Shown in pieces: positions 44,212-53,103 of a stretch of 64,000 bases of DNA; position 1 is the stretch's first letter, and the number at the start of each line of letters is the position of its first letter. Location of the stretch: positions 1-64,000 of the forward strand of contig JAFLJS010000036.1 of the NCBI GenBank assembly GCA_022712895.1, given 5' to 3'. The translations under genes were made by a program, and so were the position numbers. The notes under the pieces were generated by a model. That model made no database searches and was not told the DNA's origin. It worked only from the letters and a program-made list of their open reading frames with translations. The DNA is from Desulfocapsa sp. GTDB taxonomy: Bacteria > Desulfobacterota > Desulfobulbia > Desulfobulbales > Desulfocapsaceae.

Positions 44212-45612
44212 TTAGAGAATAAACCGACTTAAATCACGATCTTCCACCACATCACGAAGTTTTTCTTTCACATATTCAGCAGTTACCACAAATCGTTTAT
44301 CGTCACGATCACTGGCGGTAAAAGAGAGATCATCAAGCACCCGTTCCATCACTGTATGCAAACGTCTGGCCCCAATTTCTTCGGTCTGTTCATTCACTTC
44401 AACAGCAATTGCCGCCAATTCTTCAATACCGTCCTTCTCAAAAACAAGCTCGATGCCTTCTGTCGCCATCATGGCTACATACTGTTTAACAAGGGCACTT
44501 TCAGGCTCAGTCATAATACGAACAAACTCATCTTTGCCAAGGGAATGCAATTCAACGCGAATGGGAAATCGCCCCTGTAGTTCCGGGATAAGATCTGAAG
44601 GTTTCGACATATGAAAAGCGCCACTTGCAATAAACAAAATATGGTCAGTTTTAACCATTCCGTATTTGGTCGTAACGGTTGAGCCTTCCACGATTGGTAG
44701 AAGATCTCGCTGCACACCTTCCCGTGAGACTTCAGGACCATGGCCACCTGATCGTTGGGTTGCCACTTTATCAATCTCATCAAGGAATATGATGCCTGAT
44801 TCTTCAGTACGTTTCAAGGCCTCTTTGGTTACCTTGTCCATATCAATAAGGCGTTCCATCTCCTCACGGGTGAGACCACTCAGCGCTTCCGGAATCTTGA
44901 TTTTAAGTTTCTTTTTCTTCTTGGGAAATATTTTACTGAAAGCATCCTGAAGATTTGACTGCATATCCTCCATACCGGAAGTAGTCATAATCTCCACCAT
45001 GGGCATGGATTGCGATTCTGTGAGGTCGAGCTCTATCTCACGATCATCCAGCTTTCCGTTTCGCAGCATATCACGAAATTTTTCCCTTGTGGAGTCCTCT
45101 GCTTTCCCCTGCTCTGCCGGCAGATGAATGGTACCGGCCACCATTGCATCCATGTCATAATCACTAGATTGCTCAGCAGAAGCCGAGACAGGAGGCAACA
45201 AAATATCCAGAATACGCTCCTCGGCATTGGCTGCAGCCACTCCCTCCAGACGTTCTTTTTCTTCCTTTTTAACCATGGTGATCGCAATTTCAACAAGATC
45301 GCGAATCATGGATTCAACATCACGCCCAACATAACCAACTTCTGTAAATTTCGAGGCCTCAACCTTAAAAAATGGAGACTGGGCAAGGGTGGCCAGACGC
45401 CTGGCTATTTCTGTCTTGCCGACACCAGTGGGACCAATCATAATGATATTTTTGGGAGCTATCTCTTCACGTAAAGGAGAAGGCACCTGCTGTCTACGCC
45501 AGCGATTTCGCAAAGCTATGGCTACAGAGCGTTTGGCATCGGCCTGGCCAACAATATACTTATCAAGTTCGGAAACGATTTCTTTTGGGCTTAAAGATTG
45601 TGCAGTGATCAT
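44212..45612 (-). CDS. hslU: ATP-dependent protease HslUV, ATPase subunit
   Basis: The 466-residue AAA+ unfoldase of the HslUV (ClpYQ) protease, which feeds misfolded or regulatory proteins to HslV. Walker A is [13 protein letters not shown] near residue 57, Walker B is IIFLDEIDK, and sensor and pore-loop segments ([17 protein letters not shown]) are present. The length is close to E. coli HslU (443), with a longer intermediate domain (about 110-240). The ATG overlaps the hslV stop as ATGA, so the pair is translationally coupled. Confidence 0.96.
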   Translation of the reverse strand: MITAQSLSPKEIVSELDKYIVGQADAKRSVAIALRNRWRRQQVPSPLREEIAPKNIIMIGPTGVGKTEIARRLATLAQSPFFKVEASKFTEVGYVGRDVESMIRDLVEIAITMVKKEEKERLEGVAAANAEERILDILLPPVSASAEQSSDYDMDAMVAGTIHLPAEQGKAEDSTREKFRDMLRNGKLDDREIELDLTESQSMPMVEIMTTSGMEDMQSNLQDAFSKIFPKKKKKLKIKIPEALSGLTREEMERLIDMDKVTKEALKRTEESGIIFLDEIDKVATQRSGGHGPEVSREGVQRDLLPIVEGSTVTTKYGMVKTDHILFIASGAFHMSKPSDLIPELQGRFPIRVELHSLGKDEFVRIMTEPESALVKQYVAMMATEGIELVFEKDGIEELAAIAVEVNEQTEEIGARRLHTVMERVLDDLSFTASDRDDKRFVVTAEYVKEKLRDVVEDRDLSRFIL

Positions 45613-46139
45613 ATTGTCTCAATTACTGTGGAATGATTGGTGAAAACACATATATCTGCTGCAATCTTCATAGACGCTTCGCAGATTTGTCTGGCATCAA
45701 GTTCACTGTTTTCAACCAGCGCCAAAGCGGCCGCCTGGGCATAGGGGCCACCGGAACCAATAGCAAGTACCCCATTATCCGCTTCTATAACGTCTCCTGT
45801 CCCTGTCAGCAGTAGAGAATACTCCTCATCCACGGCCACCAGCATCGCTTCTAGTTTGCGCAGCATTTTATCTGTACGCCACTCTTTAGCAAGCTCAACA
45901 GATGCCCGCATAAGGTTTCCATTGTACTGCTCAAGTTTTTGTTCAAGTTTATCAAAAAGAGTAAACGCATCGGCTGTGGCCCCGGCAAATCCTGTAATAA
46001 CTTTGCCATGATAGAGCCTTCTTACTTTTTTCGCCTTATGCTTCATAACGGTATTGCCAAGAGAGACCTGCCCATCTCCTGCAACAGCGACCTGTCCTTT
46101 GTGGCGTACTGCCAGTATAGTTGTTGAACGTATTTTCAT
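45609..46139 (-). CDS. hslV: ATP-dependent protease HslUV, peptidase subunit
   Basis: A proteasome-like threonine peptidase. The N-terminal catalytic Thr follows a short propeptide ([15 protein letters not shown]), then [13 protein letters not shown] and [11 protein letters not shown]. The start at 46139 gives 176 residues, the same as E. coli HslV, and has a weak GAGAAA upstream. Alternatives are ATG 46148 and TTG 46178, neither with a ribosome binding site. It lies downstream of xerC, separated by a large hairpin. Confidence 0.94.
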   Translation of the reverse strand: MKIRSTTILAVRHKGQVAVAGDGQVSLGNTVMKHKAKKVRRLYHGKVITGFAGATADAFTLFDKLEQKLEQYNGNLMRASVELAKEWRTDKMLRKLEAMLVAVDEEYSLLLTGTGDVIEADNGVLAIGSGGPYAQAAALALVENSELDARQICEASMKIAADICVFTNHSTVIETI

Positions 46140-46215
46140 TTTTCTCATATGGCTAGAGGATTTTTTCACTGAGGACAAAGAACGAATACACCATTCTCTG
46201 CTTCACATAACAGCA

Positions 46216-46295
46216 AGTGTTGCACCTGCTTAGTGACAAACAATCCCGCAGCCAGGTACTGGCGTGGACGTTTGTCCCTAAGCAGGTGCAACACT
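46216..46295. repeat. Long inverted repeat (26-bp arms) between xerC and hslV
   Basis: Arms at 46216-46241 and 46270-46295 pair over 26 bases with a single mismatch. They are separated by 28 bases, within which GCCAG-GTA-CTGGC makes a second small hairpin. The arms are GC-balanced and there is no T run on either side, so this is not a standard terminator. Possibilities are a transcript barrier between xerC and hslV, a small non-autonomous element or a recombination site. Confidence 0.85.
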
Positions 46296-46313
46296 GCGAT
46301 GACTGAGTCACTT

Positions 46314-47222
46314 TTATTTAGAATGGGGATGAGCCTTATCATACACTTCCGTCAAATGATCCAAAGTCAAATGCGTATACCGTTGTGTAGTCGATAAACT
46401 AGCATGCCCAAGCAACTCCTGAACCGAACGCAAATCAGCACCCATCTCAAGTAAATGAGTCGCATAGGAATGTCTCAACGCATGGGGAGTTACAATCTGC
46501 GGAATACCTGCCCGCTCCCCGTATGCCTTCACAATACGCTCAATACTCCGGGTCGTAAGGCGTCCTCCACGACCACTTAAAAACAGGGCATCCTTCTCAA
46601 CTTCACGCCCTCTGCGACTACGATCGGCAATAAGCTGTTCGCGAATCCCCAGCCACTGCTGAACGGCGTGTGCCGCAGGACGCCCGACCGGTACCAGGCG
46701 CTCCTTATTTCCTTTGCCCGTCACCCTAAGCATTTCCAATGTAAAATCAAGGTTCAATAAATCCGTAGATACCAGTTCGGCAACACGCACCCCTGTTGAG
46801 TAGAGCAATTCAAGTATTGCAATATCCCGGAGCATAAATCGATCTTTTTCAGACGGTGCATCAATGAGTGCAAAGACTTCATCCACAGTCAAAAAAACCG
46901 GGATATGTTTGCCAACTTTTGGTCCGGATATTCCAGCAATAGGATCATTGCCAATTATTTTTTTTCGCACAAGATACTTAAAAAAGCTGCGCAGGGCTGA
47001 TAATTTACGAGCAACGGTAGCTGCCCCATTATGTCCGTGAAGGGAGACTACAAAGCGACGAATATGAATCGCTTCAATAGCCCCAAGCTCAACGCCACCG
47101 CCAAGACTTTCCTGAAAACTCAGCAAATCATGTCCATACCCTTGAATGGTATGTGGCGAATAGCCCTTTTCAGCTTCCAGCCATCCAAGAAATGATTTAA
47201 TTGCATTGTCCGTTTTACGCAT
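46314..47222 (-). CDS. xerC: Tyrosine recombinase XerC
   Basis: A 302-residue site-specific recombinase that resolves chromosome dimers at dif. The N-terminal SAM-like domain (residues about 8-90) is followed by the catalytic domain with the R-K-HxxR-H-Y set: Arg in STGVRVAEL, Lys in TGKGNKERL, HALRHSYATHLL, GHASLSTTQRYTHL. The ATG at 47222 has GGTGAG upstream; a GTG three codons earlier is possible. The neighbourhood with hslVU matches the common xerC-hslV-hslU (codV-clpQ-clpY) order, supporting XerC rather than a phage integrase. Confidence 0.93.
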   Translation of the reverse strand: MRKTDNAIKSFLGWLEAEKGYSPHTIQGYGHDLLSFQESLGGGVELGAIEAIHIRRFVVSLHGHNGAATVARKLSALRSFFKYLVRKKIIGNDPIAGISGPKVGKHIPVFLTVDEVFALIDAPSEKDRFMLRDIAILELLYSTGVRVAELVSTDLLNLDFTLEMLRVTGKGNKERLVPVGRPAAHAVQQWLGIREQLIADRSRRGREVEKDALFLSGRGGRLTTRSIERIVKAYGERAGIPQIVTPHALRHSYATHLLEMGADLRSVQELLGHASLSTTQRYTHLTLDHLTEVYDKAHPHSK

Positions 47223-47331
47223 ACTCACCACATCAATTTACCGATTTAGTTCTCGACTTCTCCTCAATGGTTGAATATATAATGCGTGACAGATCAATTG
47301 AAAAGTAAAACAGACTCTATCGGCACAAGTT

Positions 47332-47580
47332 ATGGCAAAAAGAACATTTGAAAATGGTCTCTCAAGACTGGAACAGATCACTGAGGAACTTGAAAACGGA
47401 GATCTTAGTCTAGAGAAGAGCCTGAAGAAATTTGATGAAGGCATCAGCCTTGTAGAATTTTGCAATAAGACCCTCACCGACGCCAAGGCAAAGGTAGAGT
47501 TACTCCTTGAGAATCAGGGTGATTTAGCAAAAGTACCCTTTAAAGAGTTGGATAATGGAGATCAAGGACTACCTGAATAA
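47332..47580 (+). CDS. xseB: Exodeoxyribonuclease VII small subunit
   Basis: An 82-residue helical protein that associates with XseA to degrade single-stranded DNA. The pattern [20 protein letters not shown], then [12 protein letters not shown] and EFCNKTL, is the XseB signature. It overlaps ispA by 26 bases in a different frame, a very common xseB-ispA-dxs arrangement. xseA is not in the window. Confidence 0.93.
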   Translation: MAKRTFENGLSRLEQITEELENGDLSLEKSLKKFDEGISLVEFCNKTLTDAKAKVELLLENQGDLAKVPFKELDNGDQGLPE

Positions 47581-48448
47581 GCAACGACAGTTGGTTGAGG
47601 ATGCTTTTGACAGCTATATCCCCGCAACTAGCGGTGATTTTGCCGAGCACATCAAAGCGATGCGCTACTCTTTGGAGGCTGGCGGTAAACGTGTCCGTCC
47701 CATTCTCTGCCTCGCTGCTGCCGGTGCCATTGCTGATGACACTAAAAGCGAGGATATCCTTCCCATTGCCTGCGCACTTGAATGCATTCATACCTACTCA
47801 CTTATCCATGATGATCTTCCAGCAATGGATAACGATGCCCTAAGACGTGGCAAAGCAACCAACCACATATTGTTTGGCGAAGCTGCCGCAATTCTTGCCG
47901 GTGACGGACTTTTAACATGGGCTTTTGATTTATTGGGAGACCAGCAACGCGGAAATCTCTCAGCCAACAAACGTTTACGTATTACTCATATTATTGCACG
48001 AGCTGCCGGATCTTACGGAATGGTCGGCGGACAAGCTCTGGATATAGCATCTGAAAATACGACGTTCCCTTTTTCCACGCTGCAAACCATTCATCGCAGT
48101 AAAACTGGAGCATTAATTACGGCATCTGTTCTTGCTGGTGCAATGGGTGCCGGAGCAAGCAAAGAGCAACTCACAGCCCTTGAACAGTATGGCAATCAGA
48201 TTGGCCTTGCCTTTCAGATTGTGGATGATCTGCTCAACGCCACAGCCACAACGAAACAACTGGGAAAAGCGGCTGGCAGTGACGAAGCACTTGGCAAAGC
48301 CACATATCCTGCTTACTTTGGTATTGAAGAGACACGAAACAAAGCAAAAGCAGCTGTTGAGGAGGCAAAAACCAGCTTGTCCCTTTTTGATGACAAAGCA
48401 CGTCCCCTGCGGCTACTAGCAGATTACATATATACAAGGTCAAACTGA
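47555..48448 (+). CDS. ispA: Polyprenyl (farnesyl) diphosphate synthase
   Basis: Condenses isopentenyl and dimethylallyl diphosphates to C15 (possibly C20) prenyl diphosphate, precursor of quinones and undecaprenyl phosphate. The 297-residue all-helical protein has the first Asp-rich motif in [10 protein letters not shown] and the second in FQIVDDLLN, with [11 protein letters not shown] near the N terminus. It lies between xseB and dxs in the isoprenoid cluster. Chain length is inferred from context, not proven. Confidence 0.92.
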   Translation: MEIKDYLNKQRQLVEDAFDSYIPATSGDFAEHIKAMRYSLEAGGKRVRPILCLAAAGAIADDTKSEDILPIACALECIHTYSLIHDDLPAMDNDALRRGKATNHILFGEAAAILAGDGLLTWAFDLLGDQQRGNLSANKRLRITHIIARAAGSYGMVGGQALDIASENTTFPFSTLQTIHRSKTGALITASVLAGAMGAGASKEQLTALEQYGNQIGLAFQIVDDLLNATATTKQLGKAAGSDEALGKATYPAYFGIEETRNKAKAAVEEAKTSLSLFDDKARPLRLLADYIYTRSN

Positions 48449-48460
48449 CACCGGCCAAGA

Positions 48461-48510
48461 ATGATGACTTCAGAAGAAGCCAAAATTGAAGTTGGATTTG
48501 TAAATCGGCA
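48461..48510 (-). repeat. Dispersed repeat remnant, copy E
   Basis: About 50 bases (ATGATGACTTCAGAAGAAGCC, then AAAATTGAAGTTGGATTTG) resemble one end of the repeat family, best compared with copy D at 52981. Only an outer arm survives. It lies between ispA and dxs. The match is short and the call is tentative. Confidence 0.4.
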
Positions 48511-48614
48511 TAAGTACCTTCACAAAATTCTATTTAATATGGGCACGAGATAAAGTATTAACATTGAAAGAATTTTTAAGTCATTAAAATAGATCATTTC
48601 AGGATACTTTCATT

Positions 48615-50519
48615 TTGATAAGCAATAATACAGAGGGCTTAACCGTAAGCCTCAGCGATATTCATTCCCCTGCAGATCTCAGAGACCTTACTATTCCGGA
48701 ACTCGAATGCATTGCGGAAGACCTGCGCGAGACCATCATTGTCACAACCTCCAAAACCGGCGGCCATCTAGCACCAAGCCTTGGAGTGGTCGAATTAACC
48801 CTTGCCCTGCACTACGTTTTTAACACCCCAAAAGACAAACTCGTCTGGGACGTTGGACATCAAACCTATGCCCATAAGCTTCTGACTGGCAGACAGGAAC
48901 AATTTCAAACTCTTCGTCAGTACAAAGGGTTGAGCGGTTTCCCTAAATTTAAGGAAAGTGAATACGACGCCTTTCAAACGGGACACTCTTCCACATCCAT
49001 ATCAGCTGCCCTTGGCATGACCGCTGGCAAGGATCTTAACGAAGATAAAAACAAAGTGGTTGCTATTATTGGCGACGGCTCCATGACTGCTGGCATGGCT
49101 TTTGAAGCCCTTAATCAGGCCGGCCACCTGGATAAAGATCTGATCGTTATCCTTAATGACAACGAGATGTCCATCTCTGAAAATGTGGGGGCAATTTCCA
49201 GCTTTCTCTCACGACAGTTGACCAGCAAAACTGTTCGGCGACTACGCAAACATATCTCCACAAGGCTGAAAGAGTTACACGGAGTAGGAGATCGTTTTTT
49301 AAATGTTTTAAAGAAGAGCGAAGAGAATATAAAAAGTTTTTTCACCCCGGCGATGCTCTTTGAAGCGTTCAAATTTTATTATATTGGCCCCATCTCCGGT
49401 CATGAACTTGAAGACTTGATTCCCACCCTTGAGAATATTCGGGATAACGTAGATGGCCCGGTTCTGGTTCACGTCATCACCCAGAAAGGAAAAGGTTACG
49501 AGCCTGCTGAAAAAAATCCAGGCAATTATCATGGACTTGGGCCTTTTGATATCGAAACCGGTAAACCTCACTCCTCCTCCTCTGGACCTATCAGTTACAC
49601 AGAAGTTTTTGGCAATACTATCTGTAAACTTGCCGAGAGCAATGACAAAATCGTGGCCATTTCTGCTGCCATGCCGGCAGGTACTGGCCTTACAAAGTTT
49701 GCAGAACAATTTCCTGAGCGTTTCTTTGATGTGGGAATTGCAGAGCAGCATGCTGTAACTTTTGCGGCAGGACTTGCCACCGAAGGGATACGACCGGTTG
49801 TAGCAATTTATTCATCGTTCTTCCAACGAGCACTGGATCAGATTATTCACGACGTGTGCATTCCTAATTTGCCGGTCACTCTTGCCATTGACAGGGGCGG
49901 TGTGGTTGGTGATGACGGTGAAACGCACCACGGTGTCTTTGATATTTCCTTTTTACGTTTTATACCCAATATCACCTACATGGCACCAAAAGATGAAAAT
50001 GAACTTCAGCATATGCTTTACACAGCAACGTCTTTAGCTGGTGCCTCGGCTATCAGGTACCCTAGGGGTGCTGGTGAAGATGTGGAGTTAGATAGTGAAC
50101 CTATTCGCATTGAAATAGGAAAAGGCGAATTATTACGCCAAGGGAGTGACATCCTGCTTCTGCCCATTGGCAACAGAGTCTATCCCGCCATGCGAGCAGC
50201 AGAAGGTTTAGAGAAGTTGGGTATTAACGCAGCTGTGATTAATCCGCGTTTTATTAAACCCATAGATACAGATCTGATTTGTGAGTGGGCCGCAAAAACC
50301 GGAAGAGTTGTCACCGTGGAAGACAATGTTGAACATGGTGGTTTTGGCAGTCTGGTCCTTGAATTACTTTCAAGCAATAAACTCTTTTCAGTAAAAACAC
50401 ACCTGCTCGGACATCCTGATAACTTTATTGAACACGGGCCACAGAAAACTCTTTGGAAAAACTCGAAGATTGATTCACCAGCCATTATCAGTGTCGCGAT
50501 GGAACTGATGAAACAATAA
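48615..50519 (+). CDS. dxs: 1-deoxy-D-xylulose-5-phosphate synthase
   Basis: A thiamine diphosphate enzyme that joins pyruvate and glyceraldehyde 3-phosphate, the first step of the MEP isoprenoid pathway. At 634 residues it is full length (E. coli 620). The ThDP motif GDGSMTAGMAFEALNQAG (about residues 155-172), the transketolase-type central domain with DVGIAEQHAVTFAAG, and the C-terminal transketolase domain are present. The start is TTG at 48615 with AGGA 9 bases upstream; no upstream ATG fits and the N terminus aligns with the family. It completes xseB-ispA-dxs. Confidence 0.95.
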   Translation: MISNNTEGLTVSLSDIHSPADLRDLTIPELECIAEDLRETIIVTTSKTGGHLAPSLGVVELTLALHYVFNTPKDKLVWDVGHQTYAHKLLTGRQEQFQTLRQYKGLSGFPKFKESEYDAFQTGHSSTSISAALGMTAGKDLNEDKNKVVAIIGDGSMTAGMAFEALNQAGHLDKDLIVILNDNEMSISENVGAISSFLSRQLTSKTVRRLRKHISTRLKELHGVGDRFLNVLKKSEENIKSFFTPAMLFEAFKFYYIGPISGHELEDLIPTLENIRDNVDGPVLVHVITQKGKGYEPAEKNPGNYHGLGPFDIETGKPHSSSSGPISYTEVFGNTICKLAESNDKIVAISAAMPAGTGLTKFAEQFPERFFDVGIAEQHAVTFAAGLATEGIRPVVAIYSSFFQRALDQIIHDVCIPNLPVTLAIDRGGVVGDDGETHHGVFDISFLRFIPNITYMAPKDENELQHMLYTATSLAGASAIRYPRGAGEDVELDSEPIRIEIGKGELLRQGSDILLLPIGNRVYPAMRAAEGLEKLGINAAVINPRFIKPIDTDLICEWAAKTGRVVTVEDNVEHGGFGSLVLELLSSNKLFSVKTHLLGHPDNFIEHGPQKTLWKNSKIDSPAIISVAMELMKQ

Positions 50520-50521
50520 AA

Positions 50522-50552
50522 AAAGGCCGTTAAGAATCTCCTAACGACCTTT
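50522..50552. terminator. Hairpin terminator downstream of dxs
   Basis: Arms AAAGGCCGTTA (50522-50532) and TAACGACCTTT (50542-50552) pair with one mismatch around a 9-base loop, directly after the dxs stop. It has A residues on the left and TTTC on the right, so it may act for either strand. Confidence 0.65.
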
Positions 50553-50570
50553 CAAGCTACAGCCTGACAA

Positions 50571-50603
50571 AACTAAACAATATGAAAGTCACATTGTTTA
50601 GTT
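50571..50603 (-). terminator. Hairpin at the end of the epimerase gene
   Basis: Perfect 11-bp arms (50571-50581 and 50593-50603, AACTAAACAAT and its complement) enclose 11 bases. The stem includes the epimerase stop codon, and on the minus strand it runs into TTTTGTC. It converges with the dxs terminator. Confidence 0.55.
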
Positions 50604-51626
50604 CTTATAATAATCCAGATACCAATCGACAAACTTCTTCACCCCTACATCCAGTGGGGTGTCCGGTTTGTAATCAAAATCCCGAATCAGGTCGTCAACA
50701 TTGGCATAGGTGGCCTGAACATCACCGGGCTGCATGGGCATAAAGTTCTTATCGGCCACTTTCCCAAGGTTTTTCTCAAGTAACTGAATAAAATAGAGGA
50801 GACGCTCTTTCTTATTATTCCCTATATTATAGATCCGATATGGGCAATATGATGTTGCGGTGTCTGGGTTTTCACTGTCCCATGTAAAATCGGGTTCTGC
50901 CGGTTTTTGAATGACCCGCGCAACTCCTTCAACGATATCATCAACAAAGGTAAAATCCCGTTCCATATTACCATTATTAAAAACGTTGATTGGTTCACCT
51001 GCCAAAATTGCTTTGGCAAAGAGCATAGGTGCCATATCTGGTCGTCCCCATGGGCCATACACTGTAAAAAAACGAAGCCCTGTACAGGGTAATCCATAGA
51101 GGTGGCTATAGGAATGTGCCATCAACTCATTAGCTTTCTTTGATGCTGCATAAAGAGAAACCGGATGGTTTACATTGTCATGCTCCGAAAAGGGCTGTTT
51201 AGTGTTGGCACCATAGACAGAGCTTGAGGAGGCATAAACAAAATGCTTCACATGAGAATGTCTGCACCCTTCAAGAAGATTACCAAAACCAACCAGATTT
51301 GTATCCACATAAGAAGCTGGGTTGATTAATGAATACCGAACACCTGGCTGAGCTGCGAGATTCACAACTGCATCAAAACTATTGTCTGTAAACAGCTTTT
51401 CCATGGCTGCACGATCAGCAATATCAATCTCAAGATTCCTGAAGTTTTCACCTTCTGCAATAGTTCGCAATCGATCACGTTTCAGACTCACATCATAATA
51501 ATCTGTGATCGTATCGATACCGGTAACATCACAACCGGATTCCCGCAGTTTCTTCGCCAGAAATGATCCGATAAAACCTGCAGTTCCTGTAACCAGTATC
51601 TTTTTCATCTTTGTACTCTCAGTCAT
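50598..51626 (-). CDS. NAD-dependent sugar-nucleotide epimerase, UDP-glucuronate 4-epimerase type
   Basis: A 342-residue short-chain dehydrogenase of the extended type. It has the Rossmann motif VTGTAGFIGSFLAKKL, the catalytic Ser and YxxxK region (YASSSSVYG, then SLYAASKKANE) and the sugar-binding RFFTVYGPWGRPDMAP, which is characteristic of UDP-glucuronate 4-epimerases. It would supply UDP-galacturonate for surface polysaccharide. The ATG at 51626 has AGGGG 7 bases upstream and overlaps the aldolase stop by 8 bases; ATG 51608 is an alternative. The overlap implies coupled translation with the aldolase. Confidence 0.88.
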   Translation of the reverse strand: MTESTKMKKILVTGTAGFIGSFLAKKLRESGCDVTGIDTITDYYDVSLKRDRLRTIAEGENFRNLEIDIADRAAMEKLFTDNSFDAVVNLAAQPGVRYSLINPASYVDTNLVGFGNLLEGCRHSHVKHFVYASSSSVYGANTKQPFSEHDNVNHPVSLYAASKKANELMAHSYSHLYGLPCTGLRFFTVYGPWGRPDMAPMLFAKAILAGEPINVFNNGNMERDFTFVDDIVEGVARVIQKPAEPDFTWDSENPDTATSYCPYRIYNIGNNKKERLLYFIQLLEKNLGKVADKNFMPMQPGDVQATYANVDDLIRDFDYKPDTPLDVGVKKFVDWYLDYYKN

Positions 51627-52890
51627 CAAAATCCCCTTCAGGTCCTCTATCAGTGTCGAGCCCTTTGGCACGCTCTATTATTTTTTCTTTTGTCCAATCA
51701 GCAGGGTCCTCAATACGTGCAGCCTTTGCCCCCATATCATAGGAGCCGACTGTAAGAATCGCTTCTTTGGCAAGGTCTGCTGAATTTTCTGCGTTGAACA
51801 CATTGACAAGCATATTATAGGCAAAATCTTCAACCCGTTTACACATTCGTTCACGAATATCCGCTGGCAAGCCAAGAAGTTTGGTATTGAGAGGCAGATT
51901 CAGCCACTTATATTCTCCGGCGGTCCAGCCTTTGTCATCGGCAAAAGCAACTACCTGTTTCCAGGCGTCTCCACTCAAGCCCTCGCCTTTTACCTTAATA
52001 AATCGGCCGTCATCATCCAGAATGGCATTTCCGTCATCATTTACTTCAAGCCCCCAGCCGACCATCTGTAGTGCTGTGGCAACATTAGCCTTAGTCGTTT
52101 TGGTGCTTTTACAGATGGAACGCAGTTTTTCCGAACTGTTGCCAGACGTTCCATGCTGGGCACCGGATGTTCCGTAGGGGGCAAGAGCATTATGAATCTC
52201 GCCAGTCAAGGGAACCTGAATTCCCTGCCCGGAAACCTCCAGACCATGAGTGCTGCCATTGTTCAGGGCAATCCAGTCGGGACAAATACCGTGAGCATTG
52301 AGACCCTTTATAAGAAATGAGGCGTCATCTACCGTTGACAAACCCTGCTCACCTTTAATTTCCCCAACCTCTGTTTCAAGACCTGCCCAGCCGGGAATCA
52401 CAGAATTAAGTTCCAGATTGGCTAACAGATTTTTGTCATCAAGCATATGGGAGGCGTCAACTGCAATGGAGGTTATTCCCGCATCAAAAATAGAGGGGAT
52501 ATCAATTTTTGCCTCAGGAATATCAGATTCCTGTTTAATACCGTAATGATCGGCGTGGATAGCCACAGGAATAGTGATTGCCATCTCATTACATAAGGCG
52601 TCTACAATTCGTGCCATATTCCAGAAATTGACTGGGCAATAGTTGCACTCCGATCGAGCTATTTCAATTAGTATCGCACTGTTTGCACGCTGAGCAGCCA
52701 TCAAAGCACCACGAATAACAAAATAATTTCTGCCATTGGCAGCCATAGTCATGGCTCCACCTTTGGCAATAAGTGCTCTATCTATAACTTTTCCACTTAC
52801 CAGCAATGCTTTTGAATTGGGGAAAAGTTTTTGAATATTCGGCGGACGACCGATCTTCAGAACTCTTGCAAAATCTGCACTGTTACTCAT
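51619..52890 (-). CDS. Class II fructose-bisphosphate aldolase family protein
   Basis: A 423-residue zinc-dependent aldolase-fold enzyme that would cleave or form fructose 1,6-bisphosphate. Zinc and catalytic motifs are visible: AIHADHYG (His ligand), LETEVGEIKG (Glu and His-equivalent region) and ALNNGSTHGLE. The protein is about 60 residues longer than E. coli FbaA (359), with inserts in the C-terminal third. GGAGG lies 6 bases before the ATG at 52890; an in-frame ATG at 52911 is less likely. It overlaps the epimerase gene. A tagatose-bisphosphate or other keto-sugar specificity cannot be excluded. Confidence 0.86.
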   Translation of the reverse strand: MSNSADFARVLKIGRPPNIQKLFPNSKALLVSGKVIDRALIAKGGAMTMAANGRNYFVIRGALMAAQRANSAILIEIARSECNYCPVNFWNMARIVDALCNEMAITIPVAIHADHYGIKQESDIPEAKIDIPSIFDAGITSIAVDASHMLDDKNLLANLELNSVIPGWAGLETEVGEIKGEQGLSTVDDASFLIKGLNAHGICPDWIALNNGSTHGLEVSGQGIQVPLTGEIHNALAPYGTSGAQHGTSGNSSEKLRSICKSTKTTKANVATALQMVGWGLEVNDDGNAILDDDGRFIKVKGEGLSGDAWKQVVAFADDKGWTAGEYKWLNLPLNTKLLGLPADIRERMCKRVEDFAYNMLVNVFNAENSADLAKEAILTVGSYDMGAKAARIEDPADWTKEKIIERAKGLDTDRGPEGDFDD

Positions 52891-52980
52891 ACAAACCTCC
52901 GTATTTGTCATTATCTACACACATTGCGTGAGAAAGGTTGCGACATTTTGTATTCGATATTCTGTGATTTCTATTTACCC

Positions 52981-53075
52981 ATGGTGACTTCGCAAAAAAC
53001 CAAAATTAAAGATGATTTTATAAGAAGCTTCATATTCAAGGCACGTAACGAAGAAGATGGAGAATTTCCACAAAT
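52981..53075 (-). repeat. Dispersed repeat remnant, copy D
   Basis: This 95-base stretch has ATGGTGACTTCGCAAAAAACC, AAGCTTCATATTCAAGGCACG and AACGAAGAAGATGGAGAATTT. They match the outer arms of copies A and B, but the central palindrome and one end are deleted. It lies between tatC and the aldolase gene. Confidence 0.6.
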
Positions 53076-53103
53076 CCACCACCCTTACTTATACCGTATT
53101 CAG

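Noticed and set aside
46314-47222. xerC as a phage or island integrase with the nearby hairpin as an attachment site
   Set aside because: The xerC-hslV-hslU order is the normal chromosomal arrangement, no tRNA or phage genes are present, and the arms show no attachment-type core.
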